Source: CBDFLD01 sp965249005
GTDB lineage: Bacteria; Acidobacteriota; UBA6911
Assembly (NCBI GenBank): GCA_965249005.1
Contig: CBDFLD010000022.1
Location: 806,001-870,000, forward strand
Direction of reading: 5' to 3'
DNA: 64,000 nucleotides
In this document: positions 53,905 through 62,196 of the stretch, one piece after another
How positions within the stretch are numbered: position 1 is the stretch's first letter
How the letters are laid out: each line of letters opens with the position of its first letter
Notes under the pieces: generated by a model
Told to the model about the DNA's origin: nothing
Databases searched by the model: none
Seen by the model: the letters and a program-made list of their open reading frames with translations, nothing else
Made by a program: the position numbers and the translations under genes

Positions 53905-55257
53905 GTGTCCAACTTCAAAGACCGCACGCTGTGGACGGGCGACAACCTACCCATCCTTCGCGGGCTAAACTCGGAGTCCGTGGACCTTATCTATCTAGAC
54001 CCTCCGTTTAACTCTAAGTCCAACTATGCCGCCCCGATAGGCTCCAAGGCCGCTGGAGCCGAATTCAAGGACACCTGGACCCTCACGGATATCAACGTCG
54101 AGTGGGTGAACCTGATCGAGGCCAAGCACCCGGCACTCTACCGAGTTCTGCTGGCAGCCATGACGGACAGTGACAAGTCCTACCTGATTTACATGGCTGC
54201 CCGCCTCCTAGAAATTAGGAGGATTCTAAAACCAACAGGCTCAATTTATCTCCACTGTGATCCCACCATGAGCCACTACCTCAAGCTGGTCATGGATGCG
54301 GTATTCGGGAGAGGAAACGTTAGGAACGAGATTGTCTGGAAACGTTTTAACTTCCATGCCGACGCCCACCGATTCGGGGCAATCAGCGACCGCATATTAT
54401 TTTACTCTAAGAGCAAGGACTGCGTGTTCAATCGCCAGACCGTCCCCTACTCGAAGGACTACATCGAATCGAAGTTTACCCATGAGGACTCTCGGGGAAG
54501 ATTCAGGCTAGACAACCTAAACCCTCCTGGTGGGCGCGGCCCTGTATATGCATTCCATGGCGTGACAAGGCCATGGCGATACACAGAAGAAAAGATGCGG
54601 GAACTTGATCGAAAGGGTTACATCTATTTCGATAGCAAGGTTCCACAGAAAAAACGATACCTCGATGAGATTCCAGGACAGGCGGCGGCCGATATTTGGG
54701 CAGACATTAGTCCGATAAATTCTCAGGCTAAGGAGCGTGTCGGCTACCCCACGCAGAAGCCTCTGGACCTACTAGACCGGATTATCAAGGCTTCCTCCAA
54801 CGAGGGAGACATAGTGCTAGACCCTTTCTGTGGGTGTGCCACAACCTGTATCTCTGCCCAGGTTCTAGGCCGTCATTGGTCAGGAATCGACATCTCTCCC
54901 AAGGCCGCCGACCTGGTTCAGCAGAGAATGAGGGACGAGCTGGGCCTGTTCTACAAAGTCATCCTCCGAACGGATATTCCCAAACGCACGGACCTGGGAA
55001 CGACCCCTAGGTACAACTCCGATGCCAACCGAAAGAAGATCTACGGGGAGCAAGAAGGCCACTGCAACGGGTGTCGGACTCACTTCGAGCTACGCAACCT
55101 GGAAGTGGATCACATCATCGCCCGTAATGACGGAGGGACGGATCACATCGAAAACCTGCAACTACTGTGCGGGAATTGCAACCGGATCAAAGGGGATCGG
55201 GGTATGGAGTACCTGAGAGTGAAACTCAGGATCGGAGGGAAAGGTGTCCCTAACTGA
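53905..55257 (+). CDS. DNA methyltransferase (beta-class, N4/N6) with C-terminal HNH domain
   Basis: Motif IV is DPPF in LIYLDPPFNSKSNY near residue 32; motif X (YPTQKP) and motif I (DPFCGCAT near residue 305) come later, the beta-class order. The target-recognition part lies between. After residue 370 an HNH nuclease domain follows: CNGC, LEVDHIIARNDGGTDHIENLQLLCGNCNRIKGDR (in parts), with Cys pairs for zinc. The product could methylate and cut DNA, or the HNH part could bind DNA for the transposon. Start is GTG at 53905, close to the left inverted repeat. The reading frame is intact. Confidence 0.88.
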   Translation: MSNFKDRTLWTGDNLPILRGLNSESVDLIYLDPPFNSKSNYAAPIGSKAAGAEFKDTWTLTDINVEWVNLIEAKHPALYRVLLAAMTDSDKSYLIYMAARLLEIRRILKPTGSIYLHCDPTMSHYLKLVMDAVFGRGNVRNEIVWKRFNFHADAHRFGAISDRILFYSKSKDCVFNRQTVPYSKDYIESKFTHEDSRGRFRLDNLNPPGGRGPVYAFHGVTRPWRYTEEKMRELDRKGYIYFDSKVPQKKRYLDEIPGQAAADIWADISPINSQAKERVGYPTQKPLDLLDRIIKASSNEGDIVLDPFCGCATTCISAQVLGRHWSGIDISPKAADLVQQRMRDELGLFYKVILRTDIPKRTDLGTTPRYNSDANRKKIYGEQEGHCNGCRTHFELRNLEVDHIIARNDGGTDHIENLQLLCGNCNRIKGDRGMEYLRVKLRIGGKGVPN

Positions 55258-55468
55258 CCCCAACACAATCATCCCGTCGTTGAAATGCTCGAACTGCGGA
55301 AAGAAGATCGGAAAGAACTACGGATGGCTCAAGTCTAATGACCACTTTGTCTGCGACTGTGGTGCAAGAACAAATTGGAGCTCCGATCAATTCCTCGATG
55401 TTGTCAAGGGAATCACCGAAGAGCGAGCGAAGGCGATCAAGAAGATCAGGCGAGCACTGAAGGGCTGA
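55244..55468 (+). CDS. Small zinc-ribbon protein
   Basis: The 74-residue protein has CSNCGKK and CDCG, a zinc-ribbon pattern, then a helical tail (DVVKGITEERAKAIKKIRRAL). GTG start with GGAGGG 6 bases upstream; it overlaps the end of the methyltransferase gene by 14 bases, so the two are translationally coupled. Function unknown; likely a partner or DNA-binding accessory. Confidence 0.65.
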   Translation: MSLTDPNTIIPSLKCSNCGKKIGKNYGWLKSNDHFVCDCGARTNWSSDQFLDVVKGITEERAKAIKKIRRALKG

Positions 55469-55571
55469 CGCTATCTCGTTAAGAGCCTGGATCTCTTTCG
55501 ACCCAGAGGCATCAAAGACAATGTTAATGTGATGTATCTCATTCATAGTCATAAAATAGGATTATACTACC

Positions 55572-55763
55572 ATGAGACCACCGATGTTAGATCCAAAGCG
55601 AGACCTCAAAGGCGCAACCCCAGAGAAGCTGGCGAAGGCCCTGTTTCGTCGCTCAGTCCCGAGTAAACCGGCTAAGGCCGTTGTCAGCGATCAGGTCACG
55701 GTAGAGAAGGTTCCTGCCGACAAGCCTAGCAACCGTGTCCCGCATTTGCGCAAGCGTTCCTGA
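55572..55763 (+). CDS. Small basic protein, possible third cargo gene
   Basis: The 63-residue protein contains DLKGATPEKLAKALFRR, a motif that looks like a conserved small hypothetical family, and ends RKRS. It overlaps the 3' end of the convergent transposase gene. No ribosome-binding site is obvious. It may be real or chance. Confidence 0.4.
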   Translation: MRPPMLDPKRDLKGATPEKLAKALFRRSVPSKPAKAVVSDQVTVEKVPADKPSNRVPHLRKRS

Positions 55764-56627
55764 GTCCCGCATGTTGTGCTTGGCCGCAAACTCCTGGACG
55801 TAGCGGTTCAGGTGCTTGGGTGACAGCTTGTGGAACGTGCCCTTGTGCGCTCGTTTCAGCGTGGCCCAGAAGCTTTCCACCCCGTTCGTGTGCGCCATGT
55901 CGTTAACGTACTCGGAGACGCTGTGCCGGACTGACTCATGGGGGAACGGCAAGCTATCATAGGCGGTTGCGTCGTCCGTGTAGACCTGGGCTCCTGGCAG
56001 GGTGTTATCCTTCACGAATCCCTGCAAGCTCTCCGAGTCCACCCGCTGTGTGACCTTGGCCCGGACTTGTTTGGTGGCCCGGTCCTTGATTCCGACAACG
56101 GCGGTTTTTCCAACAGGACCACGGCCCGTATCGGCCAGTGCCTTGCGGCGGCTGTTGCTCATGTTTCGGCGGCGACCCCCGAAGTAGCTCTCGTCCACTT
56201 CAACTGGACCTGCAAAGTCACCGCTGGGCTCGTCACCCCACGCTTCGCGGATGCGGTGCAACATAAACCAAGCCGTAGGCTGAGACACTTTGATATCCCG
56301 GTGGAGCTTCATGCTCGACACGGATTTAAGGTTGGTCAGGCAGATGTAGATGGCAAAGGCCCACTTGCGAAGGGGAACCTTGGAATTTGCCATGGACGTT
56401 CCGGTTTTGATGCTGAAATAGCTTCGGCAATCCGAGCACCAATAGGGCATTTTCTTATGGCTGGCTGGCTGAGTTCTGGTGCTCCCGCACTTCCCGCAGC
56501 ATCGACCGTTTGGCCAAAGTACGTCCTCAAACCATTTGGCAGCGGCCTTCTCAGATGGGAACATCTCAAAGAGTTCAATAAGGGAAAGCCCTTCTCGGTG
56601 GGATCGTCCTGGTGCTTTCTTCATCAT
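55653..56627 (-). CDS. IS1595-family (ISXO2-like) transposase
   Basis: The 324-residue protein has an N-terminal zinc ribbon (CGKCGS, YWCSDCR), a helix-turn-helix-like region (SSMKLHRDIKVSQPTAWFMLHRIREAW in parts) and the ISXO2-like catalytic domain: VEVDESYFGGR with the first Asp, VYTDDATAYDSL with the second Asp, HTNGVESFWATLKR with Asn/Glu. It should move the element between the inverted repeats. Starts at ATG 56627 or 56624; TTG 56648 is possible. Confidence 0.92.
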   Translation of the reverse strand: MMKKAPGRSHREGLSLIELFEMFPSEKAAAKWFEDVLWPNGRCCGKCGSTRTQPASHKKMPYWCSDCRSYFSIKTGTSMANSKVPLRKWAFAIYICLTNLKSVSSMKLHRDIKVSQPTAWFMLHRIREAWGDEPSGDFAGPVEVDESYFGGRRRNMSNSRRKALADTGRGPVGKTAVVGIKDRATKQVRAKVTQRVDSESLQGFVKDNTLPGAQVYTDDATAYDSLPFPHESVRHSVSEYVNDMAHTNGVESFWATLKRAHKGTFHKLSPKHLNRYVQEFAAKHNMRDSGTLAQMRDTVARLVGRNLLYRDLIADNGLSRFTRD

Positions 56628-56680
56628 AGGAATAGCATACAGCGTCAACCAGGATCTGTCAACCTTTATTTATAATTCCC

Positions 56681-56780
56681 TTTTGAAAGGGTGGTTACCG
56701 GACCCTCCCTCGAAATGACCAGGCCGAGCACCGGCGCCAATTCCTGTGCGCTCACAAATATGTGATCCCCTTCCTCTAGA
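56681..56780 (-). pseudogene. Redoxin-TPR gene, middle segment between two insertions
   Basis: These 100 bases between the IS1595-type transposon and IS1380 copy 3 read LEEGDHIFVSAQELAPVLGL and VISREGPVTTLSK on the minus strand. They join in frame to LKNVPH before (58634 side) and to KRQDLGGKRDKF after (53850 side), once one copy of each duplication is removed. This shows that all three parts are one gene. Confidence 0.8.
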
Positions 56781-58632
56781 CCTTAGTCCAGCGTGATTTT
56801 TTGCATGAGGAGGAAGAAAAGCCCTGGAACGTGCGCCGTTACGGGATAAAATGCGTTTGATATACTTACAAGACATCCCGAAAGGAGCACATTCCAGGTG
56901 AATAAAAGAAACCACAGAATCCTCCTCCGAGACAAGCAAAATCTTACACGCCGGTTGGAAAGAAATCAGTTTGAGGACCGGTCCGATCCTATGTTCAAGG
57001 ACTCCAACACCTACTACGAGATCGCCGAGAGAACGCGCGCCATCGGATCTGGTGGTATCGGAGCCATTCACAAGCTCGTGTGTAAGCTTGGATTGGACAA
57101 AGATATCAACAGAAACATCGTTTTGCTCAAGTACCACTTTCCTTACTGGGAATCCGATCATGTACTGAACATCGCATACAACGTCTTGTCGGGTGGAACC
57201 TGTCTCGAAGATATCGAGCGGTTGCGCCAGGATGAGACCTACATGAACGGACTGGGAGCCGAGAGGATTCCGGATCCCACGACGGCTGGAGATTTCCTCC
57301 GTCGTTTCGATGAGGATTGGATCTTCGGACTTCAGGAAACCATCAATGAAACCCGAACCAAGGTGTGGAAGTTGCAGGATGCTTCCTTCCGGAAGGAGGC
57401 CATCATCGACGTGGACGGGACCGTCGCCGGAACCTTGGGGGAATGCAAGGAAGGAATGGACATTGCCTACAACGGGATCTGGGGTTACGCACCGTTGATC
57501 GTGACCTTGGCCAATACGAATGAGGTCCTCTATCTGATGAATCGGCCGGGCAACCGTCCCTCTTCCGACGGAGCGGCCGAGTGGATGGACCGGGCAATCG
57601 ATCTGGTGTCGTCGGTGTTTACGAAGGTCTGGCTTCGGGGCGACACGGATTTCTCGCTGACGAGAAACTTCGATCGCTGGGACGAGCGGGTTGGTTTTGT
57701 CTTTGGTTATGACGCCAAGCCGAACCTGGTCGGGATGGCCGATGCCCTGCCGGAGAGACAATGGAAACCGCTCGAGCGGCCTCCTCGTTATGAGGTCAAG
57801 AGCGAAGAACGGCGCCGTCCGGAAAACGTCAAAGAACAAGTAATCAAGGAGAGAGAATTCAAGAACATCCGCCTGCAGAGCGAGCAGGTCGCCGAGTTTG
57901 ACTATCGTCCCGGACACTGTAAGAAAACCTATCGCATGGTTGTGGTTCGGAAGAACCTCACGATCGAAAAGGGGGAGCACCGGCTGTTTGATGAGGTCCG
58001 GTACTTCTTCTACATCACCAACGATCGGGAGATGACGATGGGAGAAGTGGTCCTTTTTGCCAACGATCGCTGCAACCAGGAAAACGTCATCGGTCAGCTC
58101 AAGAGTGGAGTGAACGCCTTGAGGATGCCTTCGGACAGTCTGGTATCGAACTGGGCCTACATGGTCATCGCATCGCTGGCGTGGAATCTGAAGGCCTGGT
58201 ATGGCCTGGTGACGCAGGCGCCGACAGTACGTCGTGATATCTTGAGGATGGAGTTCAAACGCTTCCTGGTGAACTTTGTGCAAATACCCTGTCAGATTGT
58301 AAGAACCGGTCGTCGCCTCGTTTACAGGATATTGGCCTATAGCAAGCATCTCGAAACCTTTTTGGCGACGTTCGACTATATCAGGCAACTCAGGTTTACT
58401 TGAAGGCGCCTCGCCGGCGGGTGAGCCCGTACCCCCGGCGGAGCAAGAGTGGCGGGCGAAAGGAAGGGCATAACAGAGACAAACAAGATCAAGTGATCCA
58501 GACAACCAATGGAAGGTTTGTCTCTTGTGTTTCTCTTTGCTTTCCCTGTTACGCACAAGGAGCTGAAATCCACGAGATATTCGGAAAAGGCAAACGATTT
58601 TCCGAGCGAGCTCATACCTCGCTTATTTTGGG
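56781..58632 (+). mobile_element. IS1380-family insertion sequence, copy 3
   Basis: 1852-bp core flanked by TCTAGA on both sides (56775-56780 and 58633-58638). Removing the core and one TCTAGA restores the host reading frame exactly. Differs from the other copies at 56865 (C for T). This is a clean, probably recent insertion. Confidence 0.95.
56898..58403 (+). CDS. IS1380-family DDE transposase (copy 3)
   Basis: Intact 501-residue transposase with the same GTG start, DVDGT, RGDTDF and QENVIGQLK motifs as copies 1 and 2. It lies antisense to the interrupted redoxin gene. Confidence 0.95.
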   Translation: MNKRNHRILLRDKQNLTRRLERNQFEDRSDPMFKDSNTYYEIAERTRAIGSGGIGAIHKLVCKLGLDKDINRNIVLLKYHFPYWESDHVLNIAYNVLSGGTCLEDIERLRQDETYMNGLGAERIPDPTTAGDFLRRFDEDWIFGLQETINETRTKVWKLQDASFRKEAIIDVDGTVAGTLGECKEGMDIAYNGIWGYAPLIVTLANTNEVLYLMNRPGNRPSSDGAAEWMDRAIDLVSSVFTKVWLRGDTDFSLTRNFDRWDERVGFVFGYDAKPNLVGMADALPERQWKPLERPPRYEVKSEERRRPENVKEQVIKEREFKNIRLQSEQVAEFDYRPGHCKKTYRMVVVRKNLTIEKGEHRLFDEVRYFFYITNDREMTMGEVVLFANDRCNQENVIGQLKSGVNALRMPSDSLVSNWAYMVIASLAWNLKAWYGLVTQAPTVRRDILRMEFKRFLVNFVQIPCQIVRTGRRLVYRILAYSKHLETFLATFDYIRQLRFT

Positions 58633-58946
58633 TCTAGATGCGGGACGTTTTTCAGAGATAAAGGCTTCAGACAAATATCCTCTCTGCATATATACAAAAC
58701 TTTGGGATGCCGCTTCGGGTCGAGCTTGACTTCATAACCCAATTGTCCAGCCAGTGCGGCCGCATCAACCAGCAAGTTCGAGTTTTCAATGCGCGTAGGC
58801 AAGGGTCTTCGGACATTCTCGAGCCACACGGTTGGTGGGCTGCTCTTCTCGGCCCAGGCTTGCCCATCCTCCACCGTACTGGTAACGGCCAAAAGAAAAC
58901 CGGCGACACCGGACATCAGCCGACCTGCTCTATCCACTCGTTTCAT
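58633..58946 (-). pseudogene. Redoxin-TPR gene, 5' part
   Basis: From ATG 58946 the sequence gives a signal-like N-terminus (MKRVDRAGRLMSGVAGFLLAVTS) and a copper-amine-oxidase-N-like module: VWLENVRRPLPTRIENSN, LVDAAALAGQLGYEVKLDP, VLYICREDICLKPLSLKNVPHL, stopping at the IS1380 insertion. The gene continues at 56780 and 53850. An open frame extends further upstream to 59294 but is not protein-like. Confidence 0.78.
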
Positions 58947-59183
58947 ACCGACAGTACCTTTCGCCTGTATCTCTTTAGAATTTCCGTGCTCCTTCAAGGC
59001 AACCGGACCGGACCCAATGATTCGAATGATAACCGAAATGCGGTGGATTCGCACGCCTACACCAATGCGACAGGCGTGATTCTGGATACGTCTTGAAGGA
59101 CTTGTCGGTGGCAGAGATTGAGGGTGGGGAAGATAATTGCATATAATGCCAAGATTCATCGGCGAAATATTGGAGACCCAGGT

Positions 59184-60599
59184 ATGGCCCAGTCTGGTGG
59201 ATTTCTGACCTGGCGCTTGGCTCTTTGCGCTGTGATTCCTCTGATCACTTGGGTAATTCCTCCGCCTCCCGGGATTGCGTTGGTCGGCTGGCACGTTCTT
59301 GGAATATTCGCTGGAACGATCGTCAGTTTTCTGGTTCGACCGCTGCCCATGGGCGCGATGGTTCTGCTGGCCATTGTGATCATATCCACTACGGGAACGC
59401 TGAAGTACAAGGACGTATTGGGCGGGTTTGGAGACAAGACGGTTTGGCTCGTGGTCGCCGCGTTCCTTATTGCCGGCGCGATGGAGACTACAGGGTTGGG
59501 CCGTCGAATTGCACTAGGACTGGTTAGCTTTCTGGGACGATCTACGCTTGGCCTCGGATACTCCGTGTGTGCCGCGGAGTTTGTTCTTGGGCCCGTGGTG
59601 CCATCCAACACGGCCCGCGGGGGCGGAATCATGGCGCCGATCGTCAACTCGCTTGCCCTCGCCCTCGGTTCCAAACCATCGGATCACCCAGCGCGCGCAG
59701 GCCAGTATCTTATGCTCATGGGCGCTCACGCGAACCTCATCAGCGCCGCCATGTTTCTGACCAGCATGGCGGCGAATCCGCTGGTGGCCAGGGCGGCGGG
59801 AGATTTCCTTCAAGTCGAATTCAGTTGGGTCCGTTGGGCCCTGGGAGCGATCGTCCCGGGACTTGTTTCCCTACTGCTGCTTCCTCTTTTCATTTACCGG
59901 ATCAACAAGCCCACGATCACAGACGCCAGAATGGCCCAGGAGCAGGCTCGCCGCGAATTGAAGACCATGGCGGGCTGGACATCCGGCCAGATCACCATGG
60001 CCGCAGTCTTTGTCCTCCTCATCGTCTTGTGGGTCACGAAGCCGGTCCACAATTTGGACGCGGGATTGGTGGCGTGGATTGGAGTGGGCGTACTCGTTGT
60101 CACCGGGACCGAGAGATGGGAGAACATCATCGCCAACAGCAAGGCGTGGGACACGCTTTTTTGGCTTGGCGGTCTGCTGGTGATGGCCAATGCGCTCAAG
60201 TCCGAAGGTGTGGTGGACTGGCTGGCCGTGGAGATGAATGGTCGAGTGGCCGGTCTAGGCGGGATCACGGTAGCGATTGTCCTCGCCCTGATCTACTTCT
60301 ACTCGATGTATGGATTCTCGATGCTCACGGCTCACATCGCGGCGTTCGCAGGTGCGTTCTTTACCGTGGCCGCAAGCGCCGGCGCGCCGCCCATGCTGAT
60401 CGTGGCCTTGATTGCGTACTTCTCGAGCCTTTGCGCATGCACGACGAACTACTCCACTGGCCCGACGATTATCTACTTCGGTCAGGGTTACTTGGCTGCT
60501 TCACGCTGGTTCACGGTCGGGGCCCTGGTTTCTGTTTTTCACCTGATCGTCTGGCTCGGTGTAGGTATGGCCTGGTGGAAGATCCTCGGTTGGTGGTGA
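59184..60599 (+). CDS. DASS/SLC13-family anion:sodium symporter
   Basis: The 471-residue protein has about twelve membrane helices. It matches CitT/DASS transporters: SFLVRPLPMGAMVLLAIVI, GGFGDKTVWLVVAAFLIAGAM, GRSTLGLGYSV, PVVPSNTARGGGIMAPIVNSLA (SNT substrate motif) and CACTTNYSTGPTIIYFGQGY (second SNT-like repeat). It would import di- or tricarboxylates with sodium. GGAGA lies 8 bases before the ATG at 59184. A sulfatase gene follows after 64 bp. Confidence 0.92.
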   Translation: MAQSGGFLTWRLALCAVIPLITWVIPPPPGIALVGWHVLGIFAGTIVSFLVRPLPMGAMVLLAIVIISTTGTLKYKDVLGGFGDKTVWLVVAAFLIAGAMETTGLGRRIALGLVSFLGRSTLGLGYSVCAAEFVLGPVVPSNTARGGGIMAPIVNSLALALGSKPSDHPARAGQYLMLMGAHANLISAAMFLTSMAANPLVARAAGDFLQVEFSWVRWALGAIVPGLVSLLLLPLFIYRINKPTITDARMAQEQARRELKTMAGWTSGQITMAAVFVLLIVLWVTKPVHNLDAGLVAWIGVGVLVVTGTERWENIIANSKAWDTLFWLGGLLVMANALKSEGVVDWLAVEMNGRVAGLGGITVAIVLALIYFYSMYGFSMLTAHIAAFAGAFFTVAASAGAPPMLIVALIAYFSSLCACTTNYSTGPTIIYFGQGYLAASRWFTVGALVSVFHLIVWLGVGMAWWKILGWW

Positions 60600-60663
60600 G
60601 CACCCGTGCCACGGATCATTCGTGTGTGATGGAATGACGGACATCTGCGACCTCTAGGCAGGA

Positions 60664-62148
60664 ATGAAAACCACACGCCGCGAATTCACAAGACTCTGCC
60701 TTGCCGGCGGCATGACGGCCGCAATAGGCTGTTCCCGTTCGGAAAGACCGAACGTCATACTGTTTTATGTGGATGACCCTCGAGCCACGGCACTGAAGCT
60801 CTACAATCCGGACGCCGTGGAGACGCCCGGCCTGAGCAGGCTCGCAAGCAGCGGTACTCTGTATGAGCACTCCTACACCCCCCATCCCCTCTGTCTGCCT
60901 GCTCGAGCGTCGCTGTGGACGGGGCAGTATTCGGGCACGCACGGTTGCCGGCATAACCACGACCTGATGAGGCCGGATTCCGTCAGCATGGCCGGGCTGT
61001 TTCGAGAAGCAGGCTACTCCGTGGGACTCTTCGGCAAGAATCACTGCTTCACAGAGCATCAGCTGGGGAAATGGTTCTCGGTCGACTGCGGTATGGATTC
61101 CGCTCTCTGGAAAGAATCTCTGAGCCCCGAGCTTGCCAGGCAGATTGGCGAGCATCAGAAGTGGGTACAAGATCAAGGAGGGGAACTGATGCCTCCCTCC
61201 GCGGCGCCCTTCTCCCATGAGATCTACCCGACGCATCTCGCAACCGAACGCGCCATTGAATTCATTGACGATCATCGCCAGAGCCCGTTTTTCCTCTGGG
61301 TTTCAGTTCCTGAACCTCATAGCCCGATCGAAGTCCCGGAAAGGTTTGCAGATGCGCTGTCGGCCGACCGTCTGGCGTTGCCGCCTTTTCGCGAGGGGGA
61401 GATTGCTACCAAGAACACGCGGATGCAGATCTATGATTATCTCATCCGGGGGACGGAAATTCCCGGGGAGTATCTGGCGCGGTACCTCAGTGTATACAGC
61501 GGTAAGATTGCTTTTCTGGACCACGAGCTCGGGCGCCTGCTGGATACAATCGAAGCGAAGGGACTGCGGGAGAACACAATCGTTTTGTTCACCTCGGACA
61601 ACGGCGACTTCGCTGGCGAACATCATCTGATCGTAAAAACAGGAAGCCTGCTGGATTCGATGGTGCGTATGCCGATGCTTCTTTCCTGGCCAGGCAATGT
61701 GGCGGAAGGCCGCCGCGAGCATGCGCTGGTCAGCCAGGTAGATATCATGCCCACTCTGTTGAAACTTTGCGGGGAGCCCGTCCCTGCGAGTGTCGAAGGG
61801 CGTCCTTTGCCGATGAGTCCAGACGCGCCGCGGCGGTCCTTTGTCTATTCCGAGTACGGCAGCGGAGATCCAGAGTATACCTGGCAACAAGCCCGCAAAC
61901 TCGGTCCCGCGGAGCGCCTTGGCGACTACGCGCTCGAGACGCCACACGAACTACAGGACCTGGACAAGAGAGAGCGGGCTGGCCGCCTGCGGATGATTCG
62001 TACCCACACACACAAAGTCATTTTGGATTCAAACGGTGAAGTGGAGTTCTACGATCTGATCCAGGATCCCAATGAGCTGGACAATGCCCACGGGCGTCCG
62101 GAATATCAACAGGAAGAGCGAAGACTCCTTCAGTTGCTTGAAGGGTAG
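60664..62148 (+). CDS. Sulfatase (arylsulfatase family), Tat lipoprotein
   Basis: The 494-residue protein starts TTRREFTRLCLAGGMTAAIGCS, a twin-arginine signal ending in a lipobox Cys. Metal ligands are Asp37-Asp38 in FYVDDPR; the FGly-forming site is Cys77 in LCLPARASLWTG (C-x-P-x-R); GKNH and TSDNGDFAGEHHL complete the active site. It would remove sulfate from a sugar or other ester after conversion of Cys77 by an FGE. The FGE-like protein at the start of the window lacks its own Cys pair, so the maturing enzyme must be elsewhere. It is co-oriented with the DASS gene. Confidence 0.93.
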   Translation: MKTTRREFTRLCLAGGMTAAIGCSRSERPNVILFYVDDPRATALKLYNPDAVETPGLSRLASSGTLYEHSYTPHPLCLPARASLWTGQYSGTHGCRHNHDLMRPDSVSMAGLFREAGYSVGLFGKNHCFTEHQLGKWFSVDCGMDSALWKESLSPELARQIGEHQKWVQDQGGELMPPSAAPFSHEIYPTHLATERAIEFIDDHRQSPFFLWVSVPEPHSPIEVPERFADALSADRLALPPFREGEIATKNTRMQIYDYLIRGTEIPGEYLARYLSVYSGKIAFLDHELGRLLDTIEAKGLRENTIVLFTSDNGDFAGEHHLIVKTGSLLDSMVRMPMLLSWPGNVAEGRREHALVSQVDIMPTLLKLCGEPVPASVEGRPLPMSPDAPRRSFVYSEYGSGDPEYTWQQARKLGPAERLGDYALETPHELQDLDKRERAGRLRMIRTHTHKVILDSNGEVEFYDLIQDPNELDNAHGRPEYQQEERRLLQLLEG

Positions 62149-62196
62149 CCCGCTCTTCTTGTGACATTCCATCTGGCGAGACAGCCCGATACGCGT

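Larger units (their letters stand above)
53851..56680 (-). mobile_element. IS1595-type transposon carrying a DNA methyltransferase-HNH gene
   Basis: The ends are perfect 23-bp inverted repeats starting GGGAATTATAAATAAAGG at 53851 and ending with the complement at 56680. An 8-bp duplication TTTTGAAA flanks them (53843-53850 and 56681-56688), as expected for IS1595-family elements. The 2830-bp element carries a transposase on the minus strand and, on the plus strand, a DNA methyltransferase-HNH gene, a small zinc-ribbon gene and perhaps one more small gene. It lies inside the redoxin gene. Confidence 0.9.

Noticed and set aside
55250..55552. A 100-residue minus-strand frame in the IS1595-type element
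   Set aside because: It is opposite the zinc-ribbon gene, which has Cys pairs, a ribosome-binding site and coupling to the methyltransferase.
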